Below are positions 5,902 through 15,166 of a stretch of 35,509 nucleotides of DNA, in pieces; position 1 is the first letter of the stretch, and each line of letters opens with the position of its first letter. The translations under genes and the position numbers were made by a program. Source of the stretch: Magnetospirillum moscoviense (GTDB taxonomy: Bacteria > Pseudomonadota > Alphaproteobacteria > Rhodospirillales > Magnetospirillaceae); NCBI RefSeq assembly GCF_001650635.1, contig NZ_LWQU01000142.1:1-35509 (forward strand), given 5' to 3'. Below the pieces are notes generated by a model. The model made no database searches and was not told the DNA's origin. It saw nothing but the letters and a program-made list of their open reading frames with translations.

Positions 5902-7020
5902 TTGGTTGAGCAGACTTTGAATGAAGAAGACGTCTCGCGGCTGCTGGCCAGCCCGACGCCGGACGTCCGCGCCGAAATCGCCGGCAAGATCGCCAGCCAG
6001 CACCCCGACCTCAGCGCCGACCAGCGCCGAATGGCCGAGGAAATCTTCCGCCTGATGGTCAAGGACGCCGAGGTCCGCGTCCGCGAGGCCCTGTCAAAGC
6101 AGTTGAAGGAAAACCCGCTGGTTCCGCACGACGTGGCCGTCTCGCTGGCCCGCGACGTCGAATCGGTGGCGTTGCCGATGCTGCAATTTTCCGAGGTCCT
6201 GAACGACGAGGACCTGATCGAGATCGTCAAAAGCCAAAGCCACGACAAGCAGATGGCGGTGGCCAACCGCTCGCATGTCTCGGCCGTTTTGTCCGACGCC
6301 CTGGTCGAAACCCACGATGAAACGGTCGTCGCGACCTTGGTGTCCAACGAAGGCGCCGAAATCTCGGAAACCACGCTGACCAAGGTCGCCGAGGAATTCG
6401 GCGCGTCGGACAGCGTCGGCAAGACCCTGATCGGCCGCAAGTCGCTGCCGGTCACCGTGGCCGAACGGCTGATGCTGAAGGTTTCGGAAAATCTGCGCCA
6501 GTCGCTGATGAACCGGCAGGACCTGTCGCCGGAAGCGGCCGCCAACATGCTGATCCAGGCCCGCGAGCTGGCGGTGCTTGGCCTGGCCGAGGCCGACACC
6601 GACGTCCACAAGCTGGTCGATCACCTGTACCGCAACGGCCGCCTGACGCCGTCGATCATCCTGCGCGCGGTGTGCATGGGCGACATGACCTTCTTCGAAT
6701 CGTCGATCGCCAAGCTGGCCCGCATCAAGCTGGAAAACGCCCGTACCCTGATCCACGACGCCGGCCGTCGCGGTTTCGAGGCGCTGTTCGACAAGGCCGG
6801 TCTTCCCAAGGCGTTCTATCAGGCCATGCGCGCCGCCATCGACGTGTCCTACGAGATGGAATATGACGGCGGCCCCAATGATCGCGAGCGCTTTTCCCGG
6901 CGCATGATCGAGCGTATCCTGACCCAGTACGGCGACCTGGGGGTCCAGTTCGAGAACGACGACCTGGAATATCTCCTGGCCAAGATGAACGATCTGCCGG
7001 CGACCATGCTGAACGAATAG
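5902..7020 (+). CDS. DUF2336 domain protein
   Basis: This 372-residue protein probably starts at TTG 5902, preceded by GGAAGAAG. The sequence is a helical-repeat type with regular blocks such as LLASPTPDVRAEIAGKIA, FRLMVKDAEVRVREAL and VAVSLARDVESVALPML, characteristic of the alphaproteobacterial DUF2336 family, which looks like HEAT-type repeats. No catalytic residues or membrane segments are evident. Members often sit near signalling genes, and a role as a scaffold is guessed. The following gene at 7061 lies 40 bp downstream in the same direction, so the two are probably one transcript. Confidence 0.7.
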   Translation: MVEQTLNEEDVSRLLASPTPDVRAEIAGKIASQHPDLSADQRRMAEEIFRLMVKDAEVRVREALSKQLKENPLVPHDVAVSLARDVESVALPMLQFSEVLNDEDLIEIVKSQSHDKQMAVANRSHVSAVLSDALVETHDETVVATLVSNEGAEISETTLTKVAEEFGASDSVGKTLIGRKSLPVTVAERLMLKVSENLRQSLMNRQDLSPEAAANMLIQARELAVLGLAEADTDVHKLVDHLYRNGRLTPSIILRAVCMGDMTFFESSIAKLARIKLENARTLIHDAGRRGFEALFDKAGLPKAFYQAMRAAIDVSYEMEYDGGPNDRERFSRRMIERILTQYGDLGVQFENDDLEYLLAKMNDLPATMLNE

Positions 7021-7060
7021 TCCGTCCACGCAACGACGGCAAAAGGGGATCTGGGAAGGG

Positions 7061-8227
7061 ATGGCTGACAAGGGAAAGCCGGCTGCCAAGCCTGTCGATA
7101 AGGACGCGGCTCAGCGCAAGGAAATCATCCGCACCATCAAGGGGCCGGTCACCGACCGCCTGCTCGAACTGATCCCCGCCTTCGCCGCCTATGAAGACCC
7201 TTATGGCACCATCCTGGCGACGCCCGATCTGCTGTTCGCCTGCCTGACCCTGGTCAAGACCCGGCGCGACAAGTTCCAGGAATTCCTGGTCGATGCCGCC
7301 GGCAATCCGGTGATGGACGACCAGACGCCGTTGCGCTGCGACCGTTCGGTCGACCAGATCGTCGGCATGGTGGTGCGTTCGGCGACCAAGGCCTATTCCG
7401 ACAAGCGCTGGGGCTCGGCCCACACTCCGGCCGCCAAGATCGTCCACAAGCCGGAAACCAGGTCGATCCTGGACAAGCTGGGCGAACTGGTGCGCGGCAA
7501 GTGGAGCGAGGCGGAAGTTCCCAAGCCCAGCGCCACCCAGGGCGACAAGTTCTATGCGGCGATCAAGGATCATCTGGATTACGACTGGCAGGTTCCGCTG
7601 ATCCCCTACTTCGCCGAAATCCCCATCAAGCTGATCAACGAGCTGGGACGCGGCGTCACCACGCTGCGCACCCCCGAGGGCATCGCCGCCCTGGCCGACA
7701 TCGGCCGTCATTCGATGGATTCGGCCCGCAAGATCCTGTCCGACGACATGATGCGCGAGATGCTGGACACCCAGCCGCTGGCCGCCAAGGGCGTCGCCTT
7801 CCTGGGCAAGGAGCGTTACGAGTTCCTGCATGGCGCCATCTACGAACGTATCGGCGACAAGTTCTGGGAAGTCTGCGTCGATTGCGACCGCCTGGAAGCG
7901 ATGGAGGTGCAAAACGCCAAGGACCTGGAACAGATGTCCGCATGGCTGCATCTGATTTCCGGCGAGACCATCAACCAGATCGTGCGCTTCCTGCAGTTCC
8001 ACCAGATCCCGGTCTTCCTGGAAGTGGCGCTGGACAAGCTGGGCGAGGAGACGTTCAAGAACATCTTCGGCCCGCCCGGCAACAAGAAGCTGATCAAGAT
8101 GTTCTGCGAGAAGACCTCGAAGACGCCGCTGGATCCCAACGATCCGATCGAGGATCTGAAGCGCCGCCTGCCCGACGTTTTCGGCGCCTATCTGCGCGCC
8201 CCGGGCGATTTCGAGAAGGGGCTGTGA
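7061..8227 (+). CDS. Conserved hypothetical protein, 388 aa
   Basis: I do not recognise a family. The protein begins MADKGKPAAKPVDKDAA, a Lys/Ala-rich soluble start, and is acidic and helical throughout. It contains segments such as KGPVTDRLLELIPAFAAYEDP and LGKERYEFLHGAIYERIGDKFW. No signal peptide, transmembrane helix or known catalytic motif is visible. The ATG has a GGGAAGGG site. Its position directly after the DUF2336 gene, and before a small membrane protein 10 bp further on, suggests a three-gene operon. Codon use matches the core genome. It is probably a real cytoplasmic protein with an unassigned role. Confidence 0.6.
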   Translation: MADKGKPAAKPVDKDAAQRKEIIRTIKGPVTDRLLELIPAFAAYEDPYGTILATPDLLFACLTLVKTRRDKFQEFLVDAAGNPVMDDQTPLRCDRSVDQIVGMVVRSATKAYSDKRWGSAHTPAAKIVHKPETRSILDKLGELVRGKWSEAEVPKPSATQGDKFYAAIKDHLDYDWQVPLIPYFAEIPIKLINELGRGVTTLRTPEGIAALADIGRHSMDSARKILSDDMMREMLDTQPLAAKGVAFLGKERYEFLHGAIYERIGDKFWEVCVDCDRLEAMEVQNAKDLEQMSAWLHLISGETINQIVRFLQFHQIPVFLEVALDKLGEETFKNIFGPPGNKKLIKMFCEKTSKTPLDPNDPIEDLKRRLPDVFGAYLRAPGDFEKGL

Positions 8228-8237
8228 GGGCCTCGCA

Positions 8238-8663
8238 ATGACCATCAGTCGCGAGAGGTTTCTCGTCGCGGTCAGCGTGGCGCTTTACATCGCCAGCCTG
8301 GCGGTGCCCACGGCCATCTGCATCGGCAATCAATGTGACAGTTGGCCAGGATATGGGATCTTGCTGTTCGGATGGCTGGCCGTCTATGCCAGCCCGGCCA
8401 ACATGACCTGGCTGGCCAATCCGCTCCTTTTCATCTGCTGGATGCTGCAACTTTTTTCCAGCACGAAAGCGGCGCTGATGGTCGGACTGGCCGCCCTTGG
8501 CCTGGCTGCTTCATTCCTGCTCTATGATCAGATCTTGTCGTCGGAAAGCGGTTCGCTCAGCACCATCACCGGCACGGCCCCCGGATACTGGCTGTGGCTG
8601 GCCGCCATGGCCTTCGCCTGCGCCAATTCCATCATGGCGCTGCGCAAACGGCCAGTTCCCTAG
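8238..8663 (+). CDS. Small polytopic membrane protein, 141 aa
   Basis: This is a hydrophobic protein with four likely transmembrane segments: about residues 8-28 ([19 protein letters not shown]), 38-50, 54-90 and 115-132. Cysteines C29 and C34 follow the first helix, in a CIGNQC arrangement that could form a disulfide on the outer face. No family is recognised. It starts 10 bp after the preceding gene and its stop overlaps the convergent 5-oxoprolinase gene by four bases. Confidence 0.6.
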   Translation: MTISRERFLVAVSVALYIASLAVPTAICIGNQCDSWPGYGILLFGWLAVYASPANMTWLANPLLFICWMLQLFSSTKAALMVGLAALGLAASFLLYDQILSSESGSLSTITGTAPGYWLWLAAMAFACANSIMALRKRPVP

Positions 8664-11600
8664 CTTTTCCCATAGCCGCCGCCGCCCGGCGTCTCGACCA
8701 CCAGCACGTCGCCCGCATTCATTTCGACCAATGCGGTGCCGGCCAGAGGCTCGACCGATCCGTTGGCGCGTTCGACCCGGTTGGCCCCCTTCATCCCGTC
8801 GCCGCCGCCCGCCAGCCCGAACGGCGCCACCGCCCGGCGATTGGACAAAATGGCCGCCGTCATCGGTTCCAGGAACTTCAGCCGCCGCACCACCCCATCG
8901 CCGCCGGGATGCAGACCCACGCCGCCGGACCCTCGGCGGATGGAAAAGCCGTCGACCAGAACCGGGAAGCGCCATTCCAGCACTTCCGGATCGGTCAGCC
9001 GCGAATTGGTCATGTGGGTGTGCACCGCCGAGGCGCCGTCGAAACCCGGCCCGCCCCCGGCGCCGCCGCAGATGGTCTCGTAATATTGGTGGCGGTCGTC
9101 GCCGAAGGTCAGGTTGTTCATGGTGCCCTGGCTGGCGGCCATGGCGCCCAGCGCCCCCATCAGGCAATCGACGATGGCCTGGCTGGTCTCGACATTGCCG
9201 GCGACCACGGCGGCGGGCGGGCGCGGCGCCAGCATCGAGCCCGGGGGGATGACCAGCGTCAGCGGCTTCATGCAGCCTTCGTTCAGCGGAATGGCATCAT
9301 CGACCAGGGTGCGGAAAACGTACAGCACGGCGGCCCGGGCGATGGCGGTGGGCGCATTGGAATTGCCCGGCCGCTGGTCCGAGGTGCCGGTGAAGTCGAT
9401 GACCGCCGATCGCTCGACCGGATCGACGGTGACGGTGACCCGGATCACCGCGCCGTCATCCATGCGGGTCTCGAAGCGCCCGCTATCCAGGCCGGCCACC
9501 GCGCGCCGCACCGATTCCTCGGCATTGGCCTGGACGTGGCCCATATAGGCGGCGACGGTGTCGGCGCCGTAGCGCTTGGTCATGGCCAGCAATTCGCGCA
9601 AGCCGGTCTCGTTGGCGGCAAGTTGCGCCTGCAGGTCGGCCAGGTTCTGGCGCAGGTTGCGCACCGGCCACGGCCCGCTGGTCAGCAGGTCCGTAATGGC
9701 CTGCTCGCGAAAGCCGGTGGAATCCACCAGCCGCATCGGCTCGATCAGCACCCCTTCCTGATCGACGCTGGTGGACAAGGGCGGCATCGAACCGGGCGTG
9801 ATGCCGCCCAGATCGGCGTGATGCCCGCGTGAGGCGACGAAGAACAGCGGCCGGTCCCCGTCGAAGACCGGGGTGACGACGGTGACGTCGGGCAGATGGG
9901 TCCCGCCGGCATAGGGCGAGTTCAGCACGAAGGATTCGCCCGGCCGGATGGTGTCGCCGAAACGCTCCAGGACCACGCGCACGCTTTCGCCCATGCTACC
10001 CAGATGGACCGGGATGTGCGGCGCGTTGGCCACCAGGCCGCCCGCGCCGTCGAACAGCGCGCACGAGAAATCCAGCCGTTCCTTGATGTTGACCGAATGG
10101 GCGGTGTTGGCCAGCACGGCGCCCATCTGCTCGGCGATGCTCATGAACAGGTTGTTGAACACTTCCAGCAGCACCGGATCCACTTCGGTGCCGGCGGCGA
10201 CCATGTGCGGCCGGGGCTCGACCCGGCGCAGGATCAGATGGCCGTAAGGGTTCATTTCGGCCTGCCAGCCGGGCTCGACGATGGTGGTGGCGGTGGCCTC
10301 GACGATCATCAAGGGACCACGCAACCGATCGCCCGGGGCCAGGTGTTCGCGACGGTAGACCGGTGCCGGCCGGCTGACCCCGCCGCTGAACATCATGACC
10401 TCGCCGGCCGGCGCGGGCGGGGTGCCGGTTCGGTCGGGCAGCACCGGCTCGGACGGCGGCTCGCCGCCGCCAGTCAGTTCGACCGACACTGCCTCGACCA
10501 CCAGGGCACGGTCCATGACGAAGCCGAAGCGCTGACGGTGGGCCTGCTCGAAAGCCTGGGCCAGGGCGTCGGGCTCGGCCGCCGGCACCTCCAGCGCGGT
10601 GTCCGAGCCCTGATAGCGCACGAACACCTTGCGCGTCGTGCGCATGTCGGCCCGTTCGATTCCTTGGCGTTCCAACTCGCAGCGGCCCTCGGCCTCGAGA
10701 TCGGCGAAGGCGCGGTTGAGCAGCGGCGCGCATTCGCCGTCCAACGCCGCCTCGATGGCGCGTTCCTTCAGCACCGACAGATCGGCCACCCCCATGCCAT
10801 AGGCCGACAGCACGCCGGCCAGCGGATGCAGGAACACAATCTCCATCCCCAGGGCATCGGCCACCAGGCAGGCATGCTGGCCGCCGGCCCCGCCGAAACA
10901 GGCCAGGGCATAGGTGGTGACGTCGTAACCGCGCGCCACGCTGACCTGCTTGATGGCGTTGGCCATGTTAAGGACGGCGATGGACAGGAAGCCCTCGGCC
11001 ACCTGTTCGGGCGTGCGGCCATCTCCGATGCGCCCGGCCAGGGCGTCGAAGGCGGCGCGCGTGGCGGCCATATCCAGCGGCTGGGCGCCGTCGGGGCCGA
11101 ACACCCGGGGAAAGAAATCGGGGTTCAGCTTGCCCAGCAAAAGATTGCAGTCGGTCACCGTCAACGGCCCGCTTTTGCCATAGCAGGCCGGCCCCGGATG
11201 GGCGCCGGCCGAATGGGGGCCGACCCGGAAACGGGCACCGTCGAATTCCAGCACCGAGCCGCCCCCGGCCGCCACCGTATGAATATGCATCATCGGCGCA
11301 CGAATACGCACGCCAGCGACCTGGGTGTCGAAACTGCGTTCGAAGGCGCCGTCCCAGTGCCAGACATCGGTCGAGGTGCCGCCCATGTCGAAGCCGATCA
11401 GGTGGTCCAACCCGGCCAATCGGGCGGTGGCGACACCGCCGACCACGCCGCCGGCCGGCCCGGACAGGATGGAATCCTTGCCCTGGAAGCGCCGGGCGTC
11501 GGTCAGCCCGCCCGAGGATTGCATGAACATCAGCCGCGTGCCGCCCAGATCGGCGGCGACGCGATCGACATAGCGGCGCAACACCGGCGACAGATAGGCG

Positions 11601-12232
11601 TCGGCGACACAGGTGTCGCCGCGCCCGACCGCCTTCATCAACGGGCTGGCCTGATGGGACAGGCTGACCTGGGTGAAGCCGATCTCGCGCGCCAGGCGGC
11701 CGATTTCCAGCTCGTGCTCGGGGAAGCGATAGGCGTGCAGGCACAAGATGGCCACCGAGCGGATGCCGGCATCATAGGCGTCCAGCAGCCCCTGCGTCGC
11801 CGTCAGCCGGTCCAGCGGGCGCAGCACCTCGCCCTTTGGGCCGATGCGTTCGGGGATCTCGATCACCCGCTCGTACAGCATGTCGGGCAGGCGGATAGCG
11901 CGGGCGAAGATGTCGGGACGGTTCTGGGTGCCGATGCGCAACAGGTCGGCGAAGCCGGCGGTGACCGCCAGAGCCACCCGGTCGCCCTTGCGTTCCAGCA
12001 AGGCGTTGGTGGCCACCGTGGTCCCCATCTTGACGCAATCGACCAAGCCGCGTTCGATGGCCTGATCGGCGGAAAGGCCCAGGAAACGGCGGATGCCGGC
12101 CAGGGCGGCATCGTCGTAATGGCCGGGACTTTCCGACAGCAATTTCAGGGTCAGATGTTCCCCGTCGGGGGACCGTGCGACGATGTCGGTGAAGGTCCCG
12201 CCCCGGTCGATCCAGAATTGCCATCCGGTCAT
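8660..12232 (-). CDS. oplAH: 5-oxoprolinase (hydantoinase A/B fusion)
   Basis: This 1190-residue enzyme joins the HyuA-like and HyuB-like halves in one chain, as in ATP-dependent 5-oxoprolinase, which opens 5-oxo-L-proline to glutamate. The start is set at ATG 12232, giving [18 protein letters not shown]; an upstream ATG at 12274 has no such family match. RGGTFTD is the N-terminal nucleotide-binding loop, and [11 protein letters not shown] is the second. The B half begins near residue 690 and includes [19 protein letters not shown] and [13 protein letters not shown]. The end, [11 protein letters not shown], is typical. Length agrees with the family. Related hydantoinases and acetone carboxylase-like proteins are alternatives. 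It is divergent from the ProX-like gene at 12386. Confidence 0.9.
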   Translation of the reverse strand: MTGWQFWIDRGGTFTDIVARSPDGEHLTLKLLSESPGHYDDAALAGIRRFLGLSADQAIERGLVDCVKMGTTVATNALLERKGDRVALAVTAGFADLLRIGTQNRPDIFARAIRLPDMLYERVIEIPERIGPKGEVLRPLDRLTATQGLLDAYDAGIRSVAILCLHAYRFPEHELEIGRLAREIGFTQVSLSHQASPLMKAVGRGDTCVADAYLSPVLRRYVDRVAADLGGTRLMFMQSSGGLTDARRFQGKDSILSGPAGGVVGGVATARLAGLDHLIGFDMGGTSTDVWHWDGAFERSFDTQVAGVRIRAPMMHIHTVAAGGGSVLEFDGARFRVGPHSAGAHPGPACYGKSGPLTVTDCNLLLGKLNPDFFPRVFGPDGAQPLDMAATRAAFDALAGRIGDGRTPEQVAEGFLSIAVLNMANAIKQVSVARGYDVTTYALACFGGAGGQHACLVADALGMEIVFLHPLAGVLSAYGMGVADLSVLKERAIEAALDGECAPLLNRAFADLEAEGRCELERQGIERADMRTTRKVFVRYQGSDTALEVPAAEPDALAQAFEQAHRQRFGFVMDRALVVEAVSVELTGGGEPPSEPVLPDRTGTPPAPAGEVMMFSGGVSRPAPVYRREHLAPGDRLRGPLMIVEATATTIVEPGWQAEMNPYGHLILRRVEPRPHMVAAGTEVDPVLLEVFNNLFMSIAEQMGAVLANTAHSVNIKERLDFSCALFDGAGGLVANAPHIPVHLGSMGESVRVVLERFGDTIRPGESFVLNSPYAGGTHLPDVTVVTPVFDGDRPLFFVASRGHHADLGGITPGSMPPLSTSVDQEGVLIEPMRLVDSTGFREQAITDLLTSGPWPVRNLRQNLADLQAQLAANETGLRELLAMTKRYGADTVAAYMGHVQANAEESVRRAVAGLDSGRFETRMDDGAVIRVTVTVDPVERSAVIDFTGTSDQRPGNSNAPTAIARAAVLYVFRTLVDDAIPLNEGCMKPLTLVIPPGSMLAPRPPAAVVAGNVETSQAIVDCLMGALGAMAASQGTMNNLTFGDDRHQYYETICGGAGGGPGFDGASAVHTHMTNSRLTDPEVLEWRFPVLVDGFSIRRGSGGVGLHPGGDGVVRRLKFLEPMTAAILSNRRAVAPFGLAGGGDGMKGANRVERANGSVEPLAGTALVEMNAGDVLVVETPGGGGYGKS

Positions 12233-12385
12233 GAAGCGGACTCCGCTCGTGTTGGATGGAAATGGTACCCCCAATTCCCCGCCGACGGAAGACGGCCCGA
12301 CCCGCCGTTGCGTCCTTGCCTTGAGTATGATGATCTATCCGTTACCTGGGACAGGGCCGCCATCGACACCGGAGTTCGACCGATC

Positions 12386-12874
12386 TTGCCACTTACGCCC
12401 GAAGCATTGCTGGCCCGCCTGGGCGCGCTGAACATCAACGTCACCACCCATCACCACGCCCCGGCCTTCACCGTCGAGCAAGGCAACGAAGTGTGGGGCA
12501 ACATCCCCGGCATCCATTGCAAGAATCTGTTCCTGAAGGACGGCAAGGGTCGGCTGTGGCTGGTGGTGGCGCCGGCCGACAAGCGGATCGACCTGAAGCG
12601 TCTGCCCGGCGCCATCGGCGCCGCCAGGCTGTCCTTCGGCTCGGCGGAGCTGCTGGGCGAGGTGCTGGGGGTCGAACCGGGCTCGGTGACGCCGTTCGCC
12701 CTGATCAACGACCACGACCACCGGGTAACCCCGGTGCTGGATTCCTGGATGATGGATCAGCCGCTGTTGAACTACCACCCGCTACGCAACGACATGACCA
12801 CCACCATCGCCAGCGCCGATTTCCGCCGGTTCCTGGCCGCCACCGGCCATCGCCCCGAAATCCTGCTGCTGTAG
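12386..12874 (+). CDS. ProX/YbaK-type aminoacyl-tRNA editing protein
   Basis: This 162-residue protein of the YbaK/ProX family removes misacylated Ala (or Cys) from tRNA-Pro. I choose TTG 12386, with GGAG at 12371, because it yields the usual MPLTPEALLARL start; no in-frame ATG suits. The fold landmarks are HHAPAFTVEQG, the KNLFLKDGKGRLWLVV strand with the conserved Lys, and the FALINDHDHRVTPVLD strand. It is divergent from oplAH across 153 bp that must hold both promoters. Its last 93 bases overlap the 3' end of the convergent HisKA_2 gene. Confidence 0.8.
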   Translation: MPLTPEALLARLGALNINVTTHHHAPAFTVEQGNEVWGNIPGIHCKNLFLKDGKGRLWLVVAPADKRIDLKRLPGAIGAARLSFGSAELLGEVLGVEPGSVTPFALINDHDHRVTPVLDSWMMDQPLLNYHPLRNDMTTTIASADFRRFLAATGHRPEILLL

Positions 12875-13744
12875 GTGCAAGACCAGGCCGGCGGGCGGGC
12901 CGGACACCATCTCGACCCGTCCGCGCAATTGCGCCACCAGAACCGCCACCATGCGCGCCCCCAGGCTCGCCGGGTCGAGCCCGGCCAGGCCCGACACCAC
13001 GACCGGGCCGCCCGGCGACAAGGCAATCGAGACCGGCCCCTTGGCGGCCGACAGCCATTCCTGGACGATCAGCGCGGCAGGGATCGCCCTGTCGATGGTC
13101 AGCAGCAAGTTGCCGCCGCCGATGGTCACCGTCGGCAGCGGCCGGCCTTCCTCACGCTGGCGGGCCAAACCCTCGACCAGGGGGCCCAGGATGGCGGCGA
13201 AGTCCACCGCGCCCGGGCTGCCTTGGCGATACAGCACCTCGTGCACCGAGGCCAGGGTCAGGATCCGGCTGCAGGCTTCCTCGAACGGCCAGCGCATCGG
13301 GCTGTCGGCCAGGCGCCAGGATTGCATCCGCAGCATCGCCGACACCACCTGCAGGCTGTTCTTGACGCGATGGTGGATCTCTTGCAGCAAGGCGCGGTTG
13401 TCGTCTTGGATTGCCGCCAGCTCGGCGGCCAAATCCGCCGGCACCGAGCGCGGCGACGCCACCACCAGCCCGCCACCGGCCGGCCGCGCTCGCCATTCCC
13501 ATTCCCCGTCGATGACCCGCGACTGGGGCTCGCCGTCCGACCGCACCCGGGCGCAAAGCGCCCCCAGCTCGGCCGCCAAAGCCGGCCGATCCCCAAGGCG
13601 GTCCTGCGCCGCACGATTGGCGAACACCATCCGCCCGCCACCGTCGAAGGCCAGGATCGGATCGGGCAGCGCGGCCAGGATCGCCGTCAATGTGGGAAAA
13701 TCGCTGCCGTCGGCTTCCACCGCGGATTGCCTCCTGCTTGCCAT
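12782..13744 (-). CDS. PAS/HisKA_2 histidine kinase-like protein with degenerate ATPase domain
   Basis: This 320-residue soluble protein has a PAS-like domain at about 15-85 (LPDPILAFDGGGRMVFANRAA) and a HisKA_2 dimerisation helix with the phospho-acceptor motif EIHHRVKNSLQ at 122-132. The HATPase-like region follows to about 300. The usual N box (NELVTNAxKH) reads QEWLSAAKG, and no DNGPG motif is seen, so ATP binding is doubtful. It may act as a phosphotransfer or dimeric scaffold protein in the manner of ChpT or Spo0B; that is inference. It lies downstream of a LuxR-type response regulator in the same direction. The 3' end overlaps the ProX-like gene by 93 bp. Confidence 0.7.
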   Translation of the reverse strand: MASRRQSAVEADGSDFPTLTAILAALPDPILAFDGGGRMVFANRAAQDRLGDRPALAAELGALCARVRSDGEPQSRVIDGEWEWRARPAGGGLVVASPRSVPADLAAELAAIQDDNRALLQEIHHRVKNSLQVVSAMLRMQSWRLADSPMRWPFEEACSRILTLASVHEVLYRQGSPGAVDFAAILGPLVEGLARQREEGRPLPTVTIGGGNLLLTIDRAIPAALIVQEWLSAAKGPVSIALSPGGPVVVSGLAGLDPASLGARMVAVLVAQLRGRVEMVSGPPAGLVLHLQQQDFGAMAGGGQEPAEIGAGDGGGHVVA

Positions 13745-13865
13745 GTGGCACGGCCAGGAAACACTACGAACGGCGCGGAGCGTTAGATGGCGAAGGAACG
13801 AGGACGCTCGTCCTTTCGATCGATCCCTCGTCCGAACGAACGAGAAATCGGCAGGCGCCTAGTGT

Positions 13866-13908
13866 CCTGCCCCCGAAATTCGCACAGCGAATTACGGGGA
13901 CAAGCAGG
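13866..13908. repeat. Inverted repeat 1 between regulator and HisKA_2 genes
   Basis: CCCCGAAATTCGC (13871-13883) pairs with GCGAATTACGGGG (13887-13899) with one mismatch and a 3-base loop. An outer CCTGC/GCAGG pair (13866-13870, 13904-13908) extends the stem past a 4-base bulge. It is not followed by a T run on either strand, so it is not a standard terminator. Confidence 0.7.
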
Positions 13909-13926
13909 CCACCAACTTTTTGAATT

Positions 13927-13978
13927 GTGTGGTGATTCCGATGTCCGCATTCTGATGCGAACTTCGGAATCACCACAC
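13927..13978. repeat. Inverted repeat 2 abutting the regulator stop codon
   Basis: Two 24-base arms (13927-13950 and 13955-13978) match at 22 of 24 positions around a TCTG loop. The element begins TGTGGTGATTCCG and ends CGGAATCACCACA. Its edge touches the stop codon of the response regulator. It could end transcription of that gene by structure alone, or be a leftover pair of insertion-sequence ends, because the TGT...ACA termini resemble those. The sequence does not decide between the two. Confidence 0.7.
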
Positions 13979-14607
13979 TAGTCGATCAGGCCGCGACGAA
14001 TGGCGTAAGTGGCCAATTCCGCCGAATTGTGCAAATCCAGCTTCTGCATGATCTTGGTGCGATGGGTTTCGACGGTCTTGACGGCGATGGACAAGCTTTC
14101 GGCGATTTCGCGATTCTTCAGGCCCTGGGCGATCAGGCGCAGGACCTCGCTCTCGCGGCCGGTCAGCGACACCGGGTTGACGTCGCCCTCCTCCAGGTGG
14201 GATTTGACCTGGGCGGCGTCGATCCCCGGCCCCAGATAGCTCTTGCCGGCACGAACCGAGCTGATGGCCGCCATCAATTCCTCGTGCCCCAGCTTCTTCA
14301 AGGCATAACCGTCGGCGCCGGCCGCCAGGGCCTCGGCGACGCGACGCTCGCAATTGGCGATGGTCAGCACCAGAACGCGGACCTGCGGCGCCACCCGCTT
14401 GATGCGCCTCGTCGCCTCAACACCATCCAGGACCGGCATGGTCAGATCCATCAGCACGATGTCGGGACGCAAGGTCCGGGCCATCGCCACGGCAGCTTCG
14501 CCGTCTTCGGCTTCACCGACGATCTCGACATCTTCCGGCTTCAGCAAAGCCGCCAGCCCTTGACGGACCAAAAGTTGATCCTCGGCGATCAGGATTCGAA
14601 CGGGCAC
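13978..14607 (-). CDS. NarL/FixJ-type response regulator
   Basis: This 209-residue protein has an N-terminal receiver domain with acidic residues in LIAEDQLLVRQG, the phospho-acceptor Asp in VLMDLTMPVLDG (about residue 54), a Thr in VLVLTIAN and a Lys in YALKKLGHEEL. A C-terminal LuxR-type helix-turn-helix follows (LTGRESEVLRLIAQGLKNRE, then VKTVETHRTKIMQKL). It should bind DNA once phosphorylated. The HisKA_2 gene follows 233 bp downstream, so it is a natural partner, although that protein appears to have a degenerate ATPase domain. The start is ATG 14607. The gene diverges from 14776. Confidence 0.9.
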   Translation of the reverse strand: MPVRILIAEDQLLVRQGLAALLKPEDVEIVGEAEDGEAAVAMARTLRPDIVLMDLTMPVLDGVEATRRIKRVAPQVRVLVLTIANCERRVAEALAAGADGYALKKLGHEELMAAISSVRAGKSYLGPGIDAAQVKSHLEEGDVNPVSLTGRESEVLRLIAQGLKNREIAESLSIAVKTVETHRTKIMQKLDLHNSAELATYAIRRGLID

Positions 14608-14775
14608 GCCTTATACCTCCGCCAGATTGATAGGTGGCTGCTCAACCGCAACCATGCACGATTCGCGATGGGGAATCGAGAGGTGAAAACGCCCCCGCGC
14701 ATAGAACAATCCTTGCACCAATAGGACGGGTGGGCAATATTTAGTCATAGTTGATCATGGATGATTTTTTAAGCA
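14608..14775. promoter_or_regulatory. AT-rich divergent promoter region
   Basis: These 168 bases between the response regulator (minus) and the NifX-like gene (plus) are clearly AT-richer than the flanks. The stretch at 14735-14770 includes a TTGATCATGGATGATTTTTT run. It must hold both promoters, but I could not identify convincing -35/-10 pairs or a FNR box. Confidence 0.4.
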
Positions 14776-15162
14776 ATGAAGATCGCCGTCGCCAGTGCCG
14801 ATTTCACCAAAGTCAGCGGCCATGCCGGGCGCGCCCGCAAATGGCTGGTGTTCACCGTCGCCGAGGACGGCACGGTGGCCGGGCCTGAACGGGTCGAGTT
14901 CGGCGCCGATCAGGTCTTCCACCACCATCCCGACGACCAGCCGCATCCCTTGGACGGCACCACCGTCCTGATCGCCCAGTCGGCCGGCGACGGTTTCCTG
15001 AAGCACATGGCCAAGCGTGGCATCGAAGCGGTTCTGACCGCCGAAACCGACCCGCGCGCCGCCATCGACGGCTTCCTGGCCGCCAAATTGCCGCCGCCCA
15101 AGGCCAGGCCGATCGGGTCGTTGATCTGCAAGACCATCGACCTGTTCAGCCCGCACAAATAA
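14776..15162 (+). CDS. NifX/NifB-type dinitrogenase cofactor family protein
   Basis: This 128-residue protein of the Nitro_FeMo-Co fold begins MKIAVASADFTKVSGHAGRA, the usual first strand and loop with a conserved His. It has the acidic HHHPDDQPHPLDG segment and a final strand-helix region. Members bind or carry iron-molybdenum cofactor or iron-sulfur precursors. No nif genes lie in the window. Family members without such neighbours occur in diazotrophs and also elsewhere as metal-cluster proteins, so function in nitrogen fixation is not shown. It is convergent with der, with 4 bp between stop codons. Confidence 0.75.
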   Translation: MKIAVASADFTKVSGHAGRARKWLVFTVAEDGTVAGPERVEFGADQVFHHHPDDQPHPLDGTTVLIAQSAGDGFLKHMAKRGIEAVLTAETDPRAAIDGFLAAKLPPPKARPIGSLICKTIDLFSPHK

Positions 15163-15166
15163 GCGG

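Noticed and set aside
9896-12385. Very long open plus-strand frame antisense to the 5-oxoprolinase gene
   Set aside because: It is open because of the GC-rich codon bias of the opposite strand; the composition is His/Arg/Gly-rich and shows no known domain. Only its 3' end (12386-12874) is a real gene.
13909-13980. Inverted repeat 2 as an ordinary intrinsic terminator
   Set aside because: No T run follows the stem in the direction of transcription of the regulator gene, so I list it as an inverted repeat of unknown role.
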